A stretch of 64,000 nucleotides of DNA from Neostapfia colusana (taxonomy: Eukaryota > Streptophyta > Magnoliopsida > Poales > Poaceae): contig JASWHV010000012.1 in the NCBI GenBank assembly GCA_030760725.1, positions 54,777,652 through 54,841,651 on the forward strand. Direction: 5' to 3'. Under the pieces are notes generated by a model. It had not been told where the DNA came from. It saw only the letters and a program-made list of their open reading frames with translations, and made no database searches. A program made the translations under genes and the position numbers. This document shows, in pieces, positions 52,303 to 64,000 of this stretch (positions within the stretch are counted from its first letter, which is position 1; every line of letters begins with the position of its first letter).

Positions 52303-55300
52303 TGTGGAGACCACCCCGTGGTTCACCCACTCCAGGATCGTAGATGGTGGTACCGTGCGATGCGGCACCCAACAGCACACAAGAAAAGATTAAGAACAAC
52401 ATACAAACTTTTATTTAATATAAAAACAGCGGAAGTCTTTTTACTAAACTTAATTATAAAGTGGAAGTATTATACATAGCTAGTCTCTAATCCTATCTAC
52501 GCAAAAGTGCAGCCGTCCAGCCCGGGGACGCTACACACTAGCAGCATAGAGCCGGAGATCACGGCGGCGTGCAGGGCTCCAGCTCGGCCGTGTACCCCGA
52601 CGGGGGCATCACCTCGTCCTCGGAACTTTTCTCATAACTCTCAGCTGCACACAGCTCAAACATTGCAACTGTGAGCACGATGGCTCAGCAAGGCTTAACC
52701 GACACCCTAGTCATGGAACTCTACATGCAGGGATTAGTAATATGGGATAAAGACGTTGCCATAAAGATACGCCTAGATGTTAGTCCTTACTTTCAGTTTT
52801 ATAGCAGAAGTTTAATGAGCCTTAGGCAGCCCTCACATCGGAAGTGCACAATAAAAAAAGAAATGCTTTCCTCTGATGTGGTGATGCCCAAAGTGGAAGA
52901 TAACTTAATTAGCTCTACAACTACAGCATACAGGGTTTCAAGACATTAATATTTCAATGCAGCATATTCATCTGGCTTATTTCACTTCTTACTACGTCAC
53001 AGCACAGTGAACAAGCGGTACTCAAATAATCACGAGGGATGGTGATTGCAATCAGGAGACACCCGGATAACACGTCACATACACCCACTTTCAGAAGTGT
53101 GGTGCTTCACACCTTCCTACTCTGTTGTATGCAGCAACCTTTCAAAGGCAACCCAAATGCCGAACCGGTCCATTCGTAACGGGCAGGAGGTCCCCGCGTG
53201 GAGCATGTCTGTGCCCACCGGCAGATTTACACCTTGCTACCCTCAACCCACTCCTATAAAATGGTTGGGTAAGCCTCAGCACCCAGGTTAACCAATTACA
53301 TCGGTTTCCTGGTTCCCATATGCCAGTATGCATCCGGTATTGTTCGATACTTGTCTAGTAGGGCCGCACACGTCTCGGTCCTCAATCGACACCAACAGGG
53401 CTAGTACGTGAGACCTCCGCTCACTGCATCCTATCCCCCCTGGTGGGTCTCAGTTTCATATTCTTAATCCATTCTCTACCTCATTCCATCCCGTGTGAAT
53501 AAATACCTATCTCGCGAGTAGATTCCAACCACTCGGCTTCTACCGAGATCCTAAGAACATTAGCATGGCATTCTCTACTTGCCGAGTTTGTAAACTACCC
53601 AACCCTCCATAGGATTTAAAATTTATGCAAGTGGGGTTTCAATCACCCTAACTCTAATGCAAGCTTTACACCCTAAACATAAGTGATACAAATAAAAACT
53701 TTGCAAAAGTACTTAAATACAAACTGGGGTTTGCCTGGTTGTGAGTTAAACAGAAAGTCAGCGTCTGGTGGGAGGACGTCCAACGGCTCCGGTGCGTCCT
53801 CAACTTCGGTCACTATATGAAATGTAGTAAAATATATGTATAAATGCTAAGGCATTATAAGAATTAAACTTCTATTCATAGCTACTGCTATTTGGATCCT
53901 TAATTGGCTTTGGGATTTTTCCAGTGGATACTAGACTCCCTAAGGATGATCTGAGCAAAATTTGGAGAAATTTCATTGCACCTTGTGGTCTCCAAAATTC
54001 CCACAAGTACAAGGCTTCTCTAAATTTTGAGCCCGAATCTGGAGTTTTGACATGTCCAACAGTGGAAGATCTAACTAGAGCAGGTCTCTATGGTTCTAAC
54101 AAAACTTGTTTCACCCTTTTTGGAGCTACCAACAGAGAAATATGAATTTTTGAAGTTGGACAAGAGTTCTGAATAGTTTCTGTTTAGAATTTGAATTTCC
54201 AAATAAAGGCTGAGCCTTGGAAGGTAATTTAGCCTAGCAAATAAACTCCAATGAAGCTCAAATTTTCACTGGAGATCAGTAACTATGAAAAGGATTAGCT
54301 GCCCAAATTTGGGAATGTTTCATAAAGAATTGCTTCTGAAATAAATCTCTAAAGGATTTAGTAAAAACAATTCTACAGAATTTTGTGCACTTTCATAGCA
54401 AGAAATTTGTTCCTCTGTGAAGTACTCCTCATGAGGATTTTAACAAAATTGGTTTCACCCTTTTTGGAGTTTTCTACACAAAGTTATGGGCTTGCAAAGA
54501 TGAGCTAATTTCTGGAATTATTTGCTTAACAGAAACTTCAAATAATTGTGACCGGGCCCACTGTTTTAAATCGGACCAGTGGAATTGCGGAAACACCGGG
54601 GGCTACGGAGTTAACCCGTGCTGCCACAGCCAATCCCGTGCCGCACCCCGATCCCGCGCCAGGTCTGAGTCACTGACAGGTGGCCCGCGCCTCCCTCGTG
54701 CCAGAGATGGGCTTGCGACGGTGGCAGCGACTTTGGTGACTCTGGCGACATGGTACTTCTTCGGTGAGCCTGGAAACCGGCCATGGTTTGGTCCTACAGC
54801 ACCACCGTGACATGGGGAACCCGGAACACAACCCTGATCCCTTGGAAAATGGCCAGAAGCATAAGCTCACCGTGCAACTGAAGTAGTTTTGCGCCGCCGG
54901 GAGGGAAAACACGGAGAACCCTTCGGAATCTGCACGTTTTTGCTTGCCGTTTGCTCGAGAATGGTCGCTATGGTTTGGAGAACCTATGCCTAGCCTTTGG
55001 TGAACCCTAAATCCATATGGCCGAGGAATTTCCCGTTTCCTTCACCTCGGTTCAAAGGACCGCCGGCGACAAACTTCAAATTCCGGCCGACCTAGGCTAC
55101 AACCTATTTCTAAAATGGGAGGACAGCAAGAAGGGTCGACAACGCACCTAGGACGCCGGTTGGTTGAGCATGAACGCGTCTGAGGTGGCCGGTCGACGGT
55201 GCGTTGTCGTGCTCTGTTTTCCTTGGAGCAGAACAGCTCGGCACCGGTGTAGACGGCTGGCCACGTGCTGCGGAACGGTGGAAAACATCGAGGGGGCGTC

Positions 55301-56173
55301 GGTGGAGCTTGTGGGTGGCTCAGCTAGGCGCTAACCCGGCGAGAAGTCGATTGACGACGAGGGACCGAGAGAAATGGCGTGGCTGGGTTGTTTGCAGTCG
55401 CACGCTCGAGCGAGGCTGAGGTTGATTCGGTGTAACATGGAGGAGAGAAGAAGAGGATCACCCACGCGCACGAGCTGACGTCGGGAGCAAGAGAGGCAAG
55501 CAGCTCGGTGGAAGCAGCGGGACTCGGTGGCGCACGGTGATCACCCGACGGCAGCAAAAACAGTCGGTTGTGAATAATGTGTGGCTGACAAAGGGGTCCC
55601 ACCCCCTCATTTCTTAATCAAATTTTCCACAGATCTTTTTAATACAGCTACTCAAACTTGATTGCTTTACTTCACCTCAAAGTCATGGTTTGAAATGTTG
55701 AATTCAATTGATTTGAATTTTGGTGTGGAATTTAAATGGAGTTTGGGTATTTGAATTTGAATTGGAATTGAATTATTCATTTGCATTGTTCCAAAAACAT
55801 AGCAAACCAACTCCAATATCTCTGAATTTTGGCATGGCTGCTGATTCAAATGTGGGGAACACAGTTGTGGAACCAAATTTGCAAATTGAAGAAGTTGGGA
55901 TTTGAAACTGAAATTTAAATTTGGATTAGAGGGCTTCCTCTTTTAATCCCAAACAAATAATAGAAACCCTCCGAATGAGCTGAAATTTGGGAGGTTGAAT
56001 ATTTGACATATGAAGATTCAAGTTATGAATTCAGATCTTCATGTTTGGAAGTTTTAGGAAGTTGAATCGCCAGTTTGAACTCACACCATTATAATTCAAA
56101 GTTTTAAATTCTCCTCATTTTTCCTAAGTGTAAATGTGCTGAAATCTTGGTTAGCACTTTTGGGGATTTTACA
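52303..56173 (-). repeat. TE-2 5' LTR, 3871 bp
   Basis: It starts TGTGGAGACC and ends GGGGATTTTACA. The right 920 bp pair with 26533-27470. The left part is a diverged relative of the TE-4 LTR. No solo ORF in it is supported as a gene; the longest frames are mirrored in both LTRs. Confidence 0.88.
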
Positions 56174-57170
56174 AGATGTTTGCAATTCAACTGTTACATG
56201 ACATTCCTCAAGAATAGCTGCTTCGTCTTAACAAGTTTGGACAATAATGTGTTCAATTTTTGTGAGGTTTATTTTTAATGAAGCTAGCCCAGATACTAGC
56301 TCTAACATTGCAGGTTCAGGTGCATATCCTCAGGGTGGGAGCATTTTTATTGAAGATGAAGTAAAAGCTTGTGACGTCTCTACTCCTTTCTACATCGGCA
56401 AAATGCACTCTCCACAACAGATTATTGGATGCTCGCATGAAAGAGTGACATGGTGCAGGTTCCTTGATTCAAACTCTCACACTCATTCTGCTTCTGTTGC
56501 TTCTTTTAAGCCCAAAGATGTATCACACACACTCACTAATGAATTCTAGATCATTGCCATGCAAGAAGATTTAGAAAATTTTGAAAGAAATAAAGTTTGG
56601 AAAATTGTTCCTCCACCTCACGGTCACACTTTGATATGAACTAAATGGGTGTTTAAGAACAAACAAAGTGAGGGCGGGGTTGTGCTTAAGAATAAAGCTA
56701 GGCTGGTTGCTCAAGGTTTCACACAAATAGAGTGTTTAGACTTTGATGAAACTTTTACTCCTGTTGCTAGATTAGAAGCCATAAGCATTTTGTTAGCATT
56801 TGCTGGATCTAAAGGTTTTAAGTTGTATCAAATGGATGTTACAAGTGCTTTCCTTAATGGCTACATAGACGAGGAGGTTTATGTCAAGCAACCACCTGGA
56901 TTTGAAAATCTATATTTTCCTAATCATGTTTGCAAACTGTCCAAAGCCTTGTATGGTCTCAAACAAGCTTCTAGATCATGATATGATAGGCTTAAAACAT
57001 TCTTACTTAACAGGGGGTTTATCCTGGGCAAGGTAGATAAAACTATTTTTGTATTTAACCGTGGCAATGACTCACTTTTCGTTTAAGTGTTTGTGGATGA
57101 TATTATCTTTGGGTATGCATCTCATGATCTTGTGTCCATGTTTTCAGCTATGATGAGTTCAGAATTTTAG
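56174..57170 (+). pseudogene. pol: TE-1 copia reverse transcriptase
   Basis: It encodes LENFERNKVW, LVAQGFTQIE, FDETFTPVARLEAI, KLYQMDVTSAFLNG, EVYVKQPPGFE, LSKALYGLKQA and, at 57087-57101, the catalytic VFVDD followed by IIFG. In-frame stops at about 56636 (TGA), 56979-56981 (TGA), 57084-57086 (TAA) and 57168-57170 (TAG) break it. The stops replace codons such as Trp and Glu at expected positions. It copies RNA to DNA in an intact element. Confidence 0.88.
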
Positions 57171-58042
57171 ATGAGTATAATGGGAGAGCTCACCTACTTT
57201 TTGGGGCTGCAAATCAAACAAACTAAGGAAGGAACCTTTGTGCATCAAATGAAGTATACAAAAAACCTCCTTAGAAGCTTCAACAAGGAAGACAGCAAGC
57301 CTATTCGGACACCAATGGGAGCAACAACAACACTTGAGCTTTATGAAAATGGTGAACCATTGGATCAAAAAGAATATAGAAGCATGATCGGGTCGCTTTT
57401 GTACCTCACAGTGTCGAGACCGGATATACAATTCAGCGTATGTCTATGTGCACGATTCCAAGCTTCTCCACGTGCATCACATCTTCAAGCTGTCAAAAGG
57501 ATACAAAGATACTTACATGGAGCCCAAGAATTTGGTGTTTTTCTTCCGTCTTCCTCGAGCGTTACTTTGAGAGATTTTTTGGATGCTGATTTTGGGGTTT
57601 GTAGGACTGATAGGAAAAAAATACTTCGGGTGTTTGTCATTTCTTGGGTAACTCACTTGTCGCTTGGTCCTCTAGAAAATAAAGTTCAGTTGCACAATCC
57701 ACTACCGAATCTGAATATGTAGCTGTTGCTACTGCTTGTTCTCAAATTCTTTGGATTGTTCAAACACTTAAGTACTATAGGATTGATTTAGATAGTGTCC
57801 CACTGTTTTGTGATAACACTAGTGCTATTTGCATTGCTAAAAATCCCGTGCAACACTCAAGAACTAAGCACATTGATATTAGTTATCACTTTCTTCATGA
57901 TAATGTTGAAAACGGAAACATTGTTCACCATGTGGATACCGAACAGCAGTTGGCTGATATATTCACAAAACCTTTAGATTTCACTCGTTTTTCTAACATG
58001 CGAGTTGAACTAGGGGTTATGCATCCTCATGGCTTAAATTGA
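57171..58042 (+). pseudogene. pol: TE-1 copia RT end and RNase H
   Basis: It encodes MGELTYFLGLQIKQT, KYTKNLLRSF, DQKEYRSMIGSLLYLT, SRPDIQFSVCLCARFQASPR, LDADFGVCRTDRK (RNase H Asp), then after frameshifts CDNTSAICIAKNP, QHSRTKHIDISYHFL and TEQQLADIFTKPLD. It ends MHPHGLN-stop at 58042. The order is as in Sireviruses. Confidence 0.88.
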
Positions 58043-59030
58043 GGAGTTTTGACACTTGGGAAGTCTATGTGTGAAGCAGAAATTAAAAATAATATGAGCA
58101 TAAGTGGTTCATACATATATGACTTTGTGATTCTTTTTACATGCTGAAAGTTCTTACTACATTACTTGTGTTATACATTTTGTAGTTTTTTCTATGACTA
58201 GCAATTGAAATAATTACTTACACTAAATCTGGTCATGATCAAACTTTCTTACTGTTTTGAACTTGTTGCATGCTCACAAGTGCTTTTTAATCATGAAAAA
58301 ATAATCAATCAATAGACCACATTTTTAGCTTTTATAATCAAATGAAAAATCAAGAAAGATCAAGATAATATACATGCATCACACTTCTTCTTTTGAGATT
58401 GCTTATCATTGCACTTAGATATGAACTCGAAAGGAGTTGTGTGTGACTAAAACCATGTCCTTAAGCTTATTATTGTCAAATGACATAGGCTTGGCTTGGT
58501 TGGTTAGAATAAGACTGATGTTGCATATAACCTATTGCAAAATACATGCAATTTTTGCTTTTGTAATGAAAAATAAACAAAAATACAGAAATATGTGTCG
58601 TGCTTTCAAGTTTTGAATGGTATAGTGAGATCATGCCTTGCTTAAATTGAAATCTCTAGCATGGGTTACACTACTTTATGTATTTCATTGATGTGATAGT
58701 GTAAGTTACTCAATAGTATGGCCTGGATGAGCTTTGTTTTATATGTATATGTCATATTATGCTCTTATCAGATTTAAGATTTCTTTATTTCGTATTTTGA
58801 TGAATACATTGTCAAATGGGAAGAAGTTTGGTCACACATTGCACATTCACAAGTGCTTTACACGTTCTACCCAGGGGGGGTAACATCCGTAGGGAGAGAA
58901 TTTGTTAAGGGGGAGAGTTTCTTCTCAAGGGGGAGAAATTTTTTGTTTTTGTCAAAACTTTTCATAAATTGTGAATGAGCCAATGTTTGGTTCTTGCTGG
59001 TGTTGCCAATGCATTCATCAAGGGGGACAT
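58043..59030 (+). other. TE-1 3' non-coding region with repeated polypurine tracts
   Basis: No gene is seen in about 1 kb. Near its end three tracts occur: TAAGGGGGAGAG (58906-58917), TCAAGGGGGAGAAA (58925-58938) and TCAAGGGGGACAT (59018-59030), the last directly before the LTR. Several tracts upstream of the LTR are characteristic of Sireviruses. Confidence 0.75.
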
Positions 59031-60225
59031 TGTAAGACATAGGTGTGCTGAATACATTGGCAATGGAGTGTTAGAGTGAGGTTCATGTAAATTTTTGAGC
59101 CTTCACGTGGTGTTTGACATGGAATATGTTAAGATTGTCTTTGATGTGTAGAATAGAATGCTTCGTGTTTATTGAATGAGTTATTGACGTGTTTTGGTGG
59201 TTCATGGTTGGTTGATATTTATAACATGCTTGTCTGAGGTGCTTACACAAGGTGTTGTGGTGTTTGGACTAACGAGAGTCAACTCGTGGACTTGTGCTTG
59301 CATGGATAGGTTGTCTGCTCATGTGTAGGTGTTGCTTGAGGTCAAGACATGGCTGGTGATGGTGATCCTTAAATTCTAGTAAGGGAGAAGTTGAGGTGCA
59401 ACAACCAAATTGAGGAGGAATTATGGTTGAGGTGATCAAAGATATCATACAACATGTTTGGATCAAGAACAGTGCATATGAAGGTGTTTTGGACATGTCA
59501 AGTGGTGTTGCAAACATGTGTGGAAGTCATGGGCACAAGTGCAGGGATGGAACAAGGTTGTGACGTGATTCCAACATGTTTGAATGATGAAAGTGAAGGT
59601 TGAACGTGTTTGGAAGGTGTGCACGTGTGCCAGGAGTGCATGGCCGTGGCAACATGGTTCCAAGGCATGGTGAAGGTGTTTGAACGTGTGTGGAGGTCGT
59701 CACAAGTTTGTGCCATGATTCCAGCATGTTTAGATGTGAAAAAGATGGTTTTAGGTAGGTTCGGACGTGAATCCGAGTTCTAGTCGGAATCAGATGATTC
59801 GAACGCATGTTATCTAAGGAAATCAGACTGTTTTGGCTAGAAAATGGCTGATTCCGAGTTGGTTGTTAGTCGGGCTGGAGAGTCCAAGTTAAGTTCGGAT
59901 TTTGAGTTGTTTGTGTCCATAATATCTTATGGCTGCGCCCAAAGAGCTTTGTAAGGTTAGGACTCTGATCTATGTTCTAATAGATAGAGTCCAAGTAGGT
60001 TAGGAGGTGGCTCAGTAGAATAAGACGCCATTAGAGGTGTCCTGGTTGGTCTTGGTAGCCTAACGGTTGTGAATATATATAGAAAGGATTTGGCTAGGAT
60101 GGAGGCATACCTTGCAGCTAGATTTCGTGTGTTTTGAGGTAAAAGTCGTGGTTTGTGTCGAGCTTTTGCATCGTGATCTGAAAACATCGGTTTTCACCGT
60201 TTGGACACTGTTTTTCTTCATATGT
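59031..60225 (+). repeat. TE-1 3' LTR, first part
   Basis: It starts TGTAAGACATAGG after the polypurine tract. A TATATATA at 60074-60081 may be its TATA box. The stretch 59440-59740 has related segments containing GATTCCAACATGTTT and GTGTTTGAACGTGT. It is broken by LTR-d and resumes at 62851. Confidence 0.7.
60074..60081 (+). promoter_or_regulatory. Candidate TATA box of the TE-1 LTR
   Basis: TATATATA followed by GAAAGGATTTGG, late in the LTR as expected for U3. Confidence 0.4.
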
Positions 60226-62850
60226 TGTAACACCCTCAAATTTTACTATCATGCATTACATACATTTTTCATGTAGAGAAGCATTTAAATAGAAGTAGAA
60301 ATGGAGAAAGAACCATAGAAATGGAGAAAGAACCATATAAATGGAGGAAGGAATATATAAATGGAGAATGGAATAAAGAAATCAAGAAAGGAACATAGAA
60401 ATAGAGGGAAGTGGAAATAAGATAGCTGAATTGAGCCATCCCAAATTTCCCCACCAAATTTCCCCAAAATTTCCCCAAATCTCCCCAAATTCCCCAAGGG
60501 GGAATTTCCCCCACATTTGGGGGGAATTTCCCCAAATTGGCCGCAGCCTTGAGGGGGGGAAACCCTATCCCCCAACCCTAGGACTCTTTGGTTGAGTCCC
60601 AACTTGACTAGGACTCTCCTTTCTCTCCCTTATAAATACAACCCCCCAGCCCTCCCCCCCTATTCCTTTGGCCGCAACCCCCCCCCCCCAAACTCGCCGA
60701 GTTGCCCCCTGCCCCCCCCCAACTCGCTGAGTTGCCCCCCCCCCCATTGCCAGAGTTTGGTCACCGTCGAGCCCCTTCCGTCGAGCCCCACCATCGAGCC
60801 CCGTCGTCGAGCCCCGCCGTTGAGCCCCGTCACGCCTCGCCGTCGCCGGAGAAGTAGCCTGACGATCTGCCCTACCACAATTCCCCGCAGAAAAATCCCC
60901 CACTGCTGCTGTTGCCAGGAGGAAGGCCCTGCCACAAGGAGGAAGTGAGGTAGGTCTTCATTACCTCTCTTATGACATCACCGCTGTTTCTACGCATCCG
61001 TTTTGTTTGCCCCCTTCGAGCAGAAACTTTTGCGTGTGGACAGATCATGTTTTGATCGATTTTTGACGGTGGAATTGATCTAGATCTTCTGTCAAGATCA
61101 TCACCACGTCCACACTTGATCCCAGCACCCTTGTTCATCAAAAACCCCATGAAAACCCATTAAAACATGCAAGAACACGTACAATCTGGTTATATAAAAC
61201 TGCACTATAGGATTTTCATTCATCTACCCATTGCATCTTGAGTAAAGTTTGTGCATGATGATTGATTGCTGTAAATTTTGTATGTGCGTGATTGTGAGTA
61301 CAAGGACAAGCTCAAGAGGCCGTCTACGAGGATCTACAGCACCAAGACTTTGAGATGCTTGAGAAACACAAGCCACGGGAGCAAGGAAAGTGCCCCTTGA
61401 CCATATTGATCCCATGTTTAAACTGTTTTGTTTGCGAAAACTTATATGCTTGATTCAACTTGATGGGACACCCTTTTATAGGAGTTTACTAGTTTTGTTA
61501 ACAATCCTTGTCACCAGGAATGTTGATGAGTCGGGTATGGTCGTTTTTTTCCTTTTTGCTTCGCTTAACTTACGGAATACGGGAAGCTAAAATAAACATG
61601 GTTAGCTACTGCACTCATAAGATTTAACATGATGAGAACTTGATGATGTTAATGAGCATGGATGTTGCTGAATGAAATGGTGGTTTACTTGCCGTAGATC
61701 TAAGGACCGGTTCATGCGAGCACATGCCAGGAAAACAGTGCCACCACAAGGCCAAATATGGGTGCAGCTTAGATTACTAATTAGATGTGTTTCTAGCTTG
61801 TTATGGACTGTTGGATGGTGCAGGGAATGGGAGTGGAGAGGGACTGCCCTGGGAACTGCATGGCACAAGAGGGGGCCCATGGCTGGGAAAATGGAGATTC
61901 GAGCCTGACGGTGAAACCTCAGTGGGTCCGTACATCCTAGTAGCCCCTTTGTAAAGGCTATTTTGTGATCTCTTGGCCATACACCGATGGTTGTGTACTG
62001 GTATAATGGAGTGTCTCTCTAGTCACCGACGGGTGACGAAATCATAAACTTGTGGGTAAAGTGGTGCCACCTCTGCAGAGTGTAAAACTATCATGATAGC
62101 CGTACTTCCGGTCACAAGCACCTGGCCAACTTCCATCATTAGAAGCAAAACTTGGGATGTTTATTTGGTATGGTTGTGGTATGGTCTGGGATTGCTTTTG
62201 GGACTGTTTTGAGCAATGAAAACGAGTTGGGTTTCGGTTATATGAATATGAGATGGTTATGAATATTTGTGAGTATTGAGATGAACTTGAGAAATATTAA
62301 TGCCTGGTTGAGACTTGATAAATGGTGAATTATGATGAGAGAATGTTGCTGAATTACTTGATTATGATGGGATAAATTTCACCTAGAAATAGTTGCTGTT
62401 TTATCATGTTTGTGAAATAAAATTTGCTTGCTGCAATGAGCCTTTTTATTCCCTACCTTGTTGTAAGCTACATGTCATACTTTTCCCACACTTGCTGAGT
62501 ATGACATGTACCCACCCTTGTATTCCCACATATACATCAGCTACAAGAGAGGAATACTTTGAGGAACATGTGGAGTACTAGGCGTGCGAACTACCGTCAA
62601 CATGCCTGTGGAGTTGAAGTTGCCGCCTGCTGTCTTTAATGATTTTCCGCTTTCGCTTAGAGTGTTCCGCTGCAAGAATAAGATAGACATTCATGAGTGA
62701 GACATTGAGTCATTGTAATAAAGTACTTAAACACTATTTATTCATGGTTATATTCTGAATTCAGTTTGTGGATTACATGTGTATGTGTGGTGAACATCCT
62801 GGGTACACATATGCATTCACTTGGTTCTATTTTCGGAACCGGGTGTCACA
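60226..62850 (+). repeat. LTR-d: solo LTR in the TE-1 LTR
   Basis: It starts TGTAACACCCTC and ends GGGTGTCACA. The flanks are TATGT (60221-60225) and TACGT (62851-62855), a duplication with one transition. It has the inverted minisatellite (60290-60410), C runs, CGAGCCCC repeats, a TATA box (60631-60638), the short frame (61304-61393) and the palindrome (62089-62100). Confidence 0.88.
60631..60638 (+). promoter_or_regulatory. TATA box of LTR-d
   Basis: TATAAATA followed by CAACCCCCCAG, with C runs on both sides. Confidence 0.6.
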
Positions 62851-62984
62851 TACGTATTCTGTTTCTCGCGTCCGTTTATTTTTAGCCGACCTTTGATCAT
62901 TCTTTTGGCCATAACTTTTGATCTACCTATCCAATTTTTTTTGTTATCTTCACAACTCAATTGTATATCATCTGTGATGGTGTC
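62851..62984 (+). repeat. TE-1 3' LTR, second part
   Basis: It continues the TE-1 LTR after LTR-d and runs up to LTR-e at 62985. The true LTR end is not visible. Confidence 0.55.
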
Positions 62985-64000
62985 TGTGGCGGACCGAGAT
63001 CCGCTCATCCAGGATCGCAGAGGGTGGTGCAGCACGATGTGACACCCCATAGCACACGTCATAAGGACACAATATATTACATGGGAAACCAACTGAACTG
63101 TACAAACGGTACAATCCTCAGTTACAAACTATTGCCTTTATTACACAGCGGAAGTCTACTTTTCTACAACTCACGCCCGCCTATCTAGCAAAAGTCGGTT
63201 GCCCAGCCCTAGGGCAACCCACACTAGCTGCACTCCTCAGCTCAGCGCGGCGTGTACGGCTCCCACTCAGCCGTGGTCCCCGACGGAGGGTAACCCTCGC
63301 CGGTGGACTCGTACTCCGAGTCCGTGGGTGGCTCCTCACCTGAAAAACACTTAAGCAGCAACCATGAGCACGATGGCTCAACAAGACTTAACCGACTTAC
63401 CTAGGCATGAAACTCTACATGAGGTGTACAATGAATGTAGGATAGTAACATTGCAGCAAATGGACACGCCTACCAGTTCATCCTTAATTCATCTTTTTAG
63501 CAACAAGTTAACAGTTCGGGAATCTGAAATTTAGTAAGCAATATTTGGTGGCACACATGTAGCAATACAATTATATCATAACAGCAATATTGAAGCATAA
63601 CATTCCATAAATTATCTATGTTGCGACGCAGTGAACAAGCGGTACTCATCACCTTGAGGGATGGCGAATCGACTCGATATACACCTGCAGGGAGACCCAA
63701 AGAGCACGTCACGTACGCCCACCCGTGGAGCTGCACAGCACGCTCACTCGATGTCGTACGGGACAACCTTTCACCCAACAGCCCAAACGTCGAACCGGTC
63801 GCACCGAAACGGATAGGAGGTTCTCTACATGGAGCATCTCTCTATGCCCGTTAGCAGATTTCCACCTTGATGCCCTCAACCTACACCTATAAATCGGTGT
63901 GCTATGCCTCGACGCCCGGAGGTTTAGGCTACATCGGTTTATCGGGGCCCATATATCCGATATGCCTTCGGTACGTTCAATACTTGTTCAGCAGGGCCGC
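62985..64000 (-). repeat. LTR-e: TE-4-family LTR, cut by the window edge
   Basis: It starts TGTGGCGGACCGAGATCC and matches 3989-5010 and 16961-17970. No primer site precedes it, so it is the outer end of a minus-strand insertion or a solo LTR. GTGTC at 62980-62984 would be the left target duplication. Confidence 0.85.

Larger units (their letters stand above)
26533..56173 (-). mobile_element. TE-2: Ty3 chromovirus, host of TE-3, TE-6, LTR-b and LTR-c
   Basis: The 5' LTR is 52303-56173 and the primer site 52285-52298. The leader is split by LTR-c. Gag is at 46620-47798, protease at about 46262-46600 and RT at 45398-46261. LTR-b follows, then RNase H and integrase at 40251-42249. TE-6 sits within the chromodomain. 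The domain end and polypurine tract are at 27471-27660, and the 3' LTR is at 26533-27470, cut by TE-3. All pieces read in order on the minus strand. It interrupts TE-1 pol at 56173/56174; AGATG there should be the target duplication. Confidence 0.85.
56174..62984 (+). mobile_element. TE-1: copia/Sirevirus element, 3' half
   Basis: The oldest layer of the nest. From the TE-2 junction it reads in plus orientation: end of the integrase-RT linker, RT, RNase H, a 1-kb non-coding region with several polypurine tracts, and a 3' LTR starting at 59031 that is split by LTR-d. LTR-e begins at 62985. The RT and RNase H sequence (VDDIIFG, QDQKEYRSMIGSLLYLT-like, ARFQASPR, VQHSRTKHIDI) and the repeated polypurine tracts point to the Sirevirus (Maximus/SIRE) lineage. 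Gag, protease and integrase lie beyond TE-2, outside the window. Confidence 0.85.

Noticed and set aside
59269..59808. His/Thr-rich antisense frames in the TE-1 LTR
   Set aside because: They arise from internally repeated LTR sequence on the non-coding strand.

Overview
This window looks like repeat-dense plant heterochromatin, most likely from a grass. I see no host gene, tRNA or rRNA. Almost every base belongs to LTR retrotransposons inserted into one another. The plant call rests on initiator-Met-tRNA primer sites (TGGTATCAGAGCCA), Ty3 chromoviruses with very long LTRs (2.4-3.9 kb), and a Sirevirus-type copia element. The species cannot be named from the sequence.

Names used here. TE-1: copia/Sirevirus, + strand, 56174-62984. 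TE-2: Ty3 chromovirus, - strand, 26533-56173, inserted in TE-1. TE-3: Ty3 chromovirus, - strand, 1-26532, inserted in the 3' LTR of TE-2 and running off the left edge. TE-4: relative of TE-2, - strand, 3989-19208, inserted in TE-3 pol. TE-5: - strand, 6228-14766, inserted in TE-4 gag. TE-6: same family as TE-5, - strand, 27666-40245, complete with both LTRs and a perfect 5-bp target duplication, inserted in TE-2 pol. LTR-a (19209-22237, left end lost) lies in TE-3. LTR-b (42250-45397) and LTR-c (47971-50487) are solo LTRs in TE-2. LTR-d (60226-62850) is a solo LTR in the TE-1 LTR. LTR-e (62985-64000, cut by the right edge) is a TE-4-family LTR.

Layout. From 1 to 26.5 kb is TE-3 with its internal part cut by TE-4/TE-5 and LTR-a. 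From 26.5 to 56.2 kb is TE-2 cut by TE-6, LTR-b and LTR-c. From 56.2 to 63 kb is TE-1 pol, its 3' non-coding region with several polypurine tracts, and its 3' LTR split by LTR-d. Two junctions (6228-6231 and 19209) are not clean insertions. They are deletions that fused parts of different elements.

Coding content. All Ty3 elements share the order gag - protease - reverse transcriptase - RNase H - integrase - chromodomain. TE-6 is nearly intact: one stop codon in protease and one frameshift in the chromodomain. TE-5 has a precise in-frame 855-bp loss of reverse transcriptase. The TE-5/TE-6 family and TE-3 also carry an extra gene, ORF0, between the primer site and gag. Its first 22 residues in TE-6 align without a gap to the N-terminus of histone H3, including the TARKSTGG block around lysine 9. 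The same elements encode a chromodomain, a module class that binds H3 methylated at lysine 9. This histone-tail mimic is the most interesting signal in the window.

The LTRs carry further structure: an array of G-box (CACGTG) repeats upstream of the TATA box in LTR-a and LTR-b, a conserved pair of palindromes in which one keeps its symmetry by paired substitutions between families, and a conserved ~26-30-codon reading frame next to splice-like sites.
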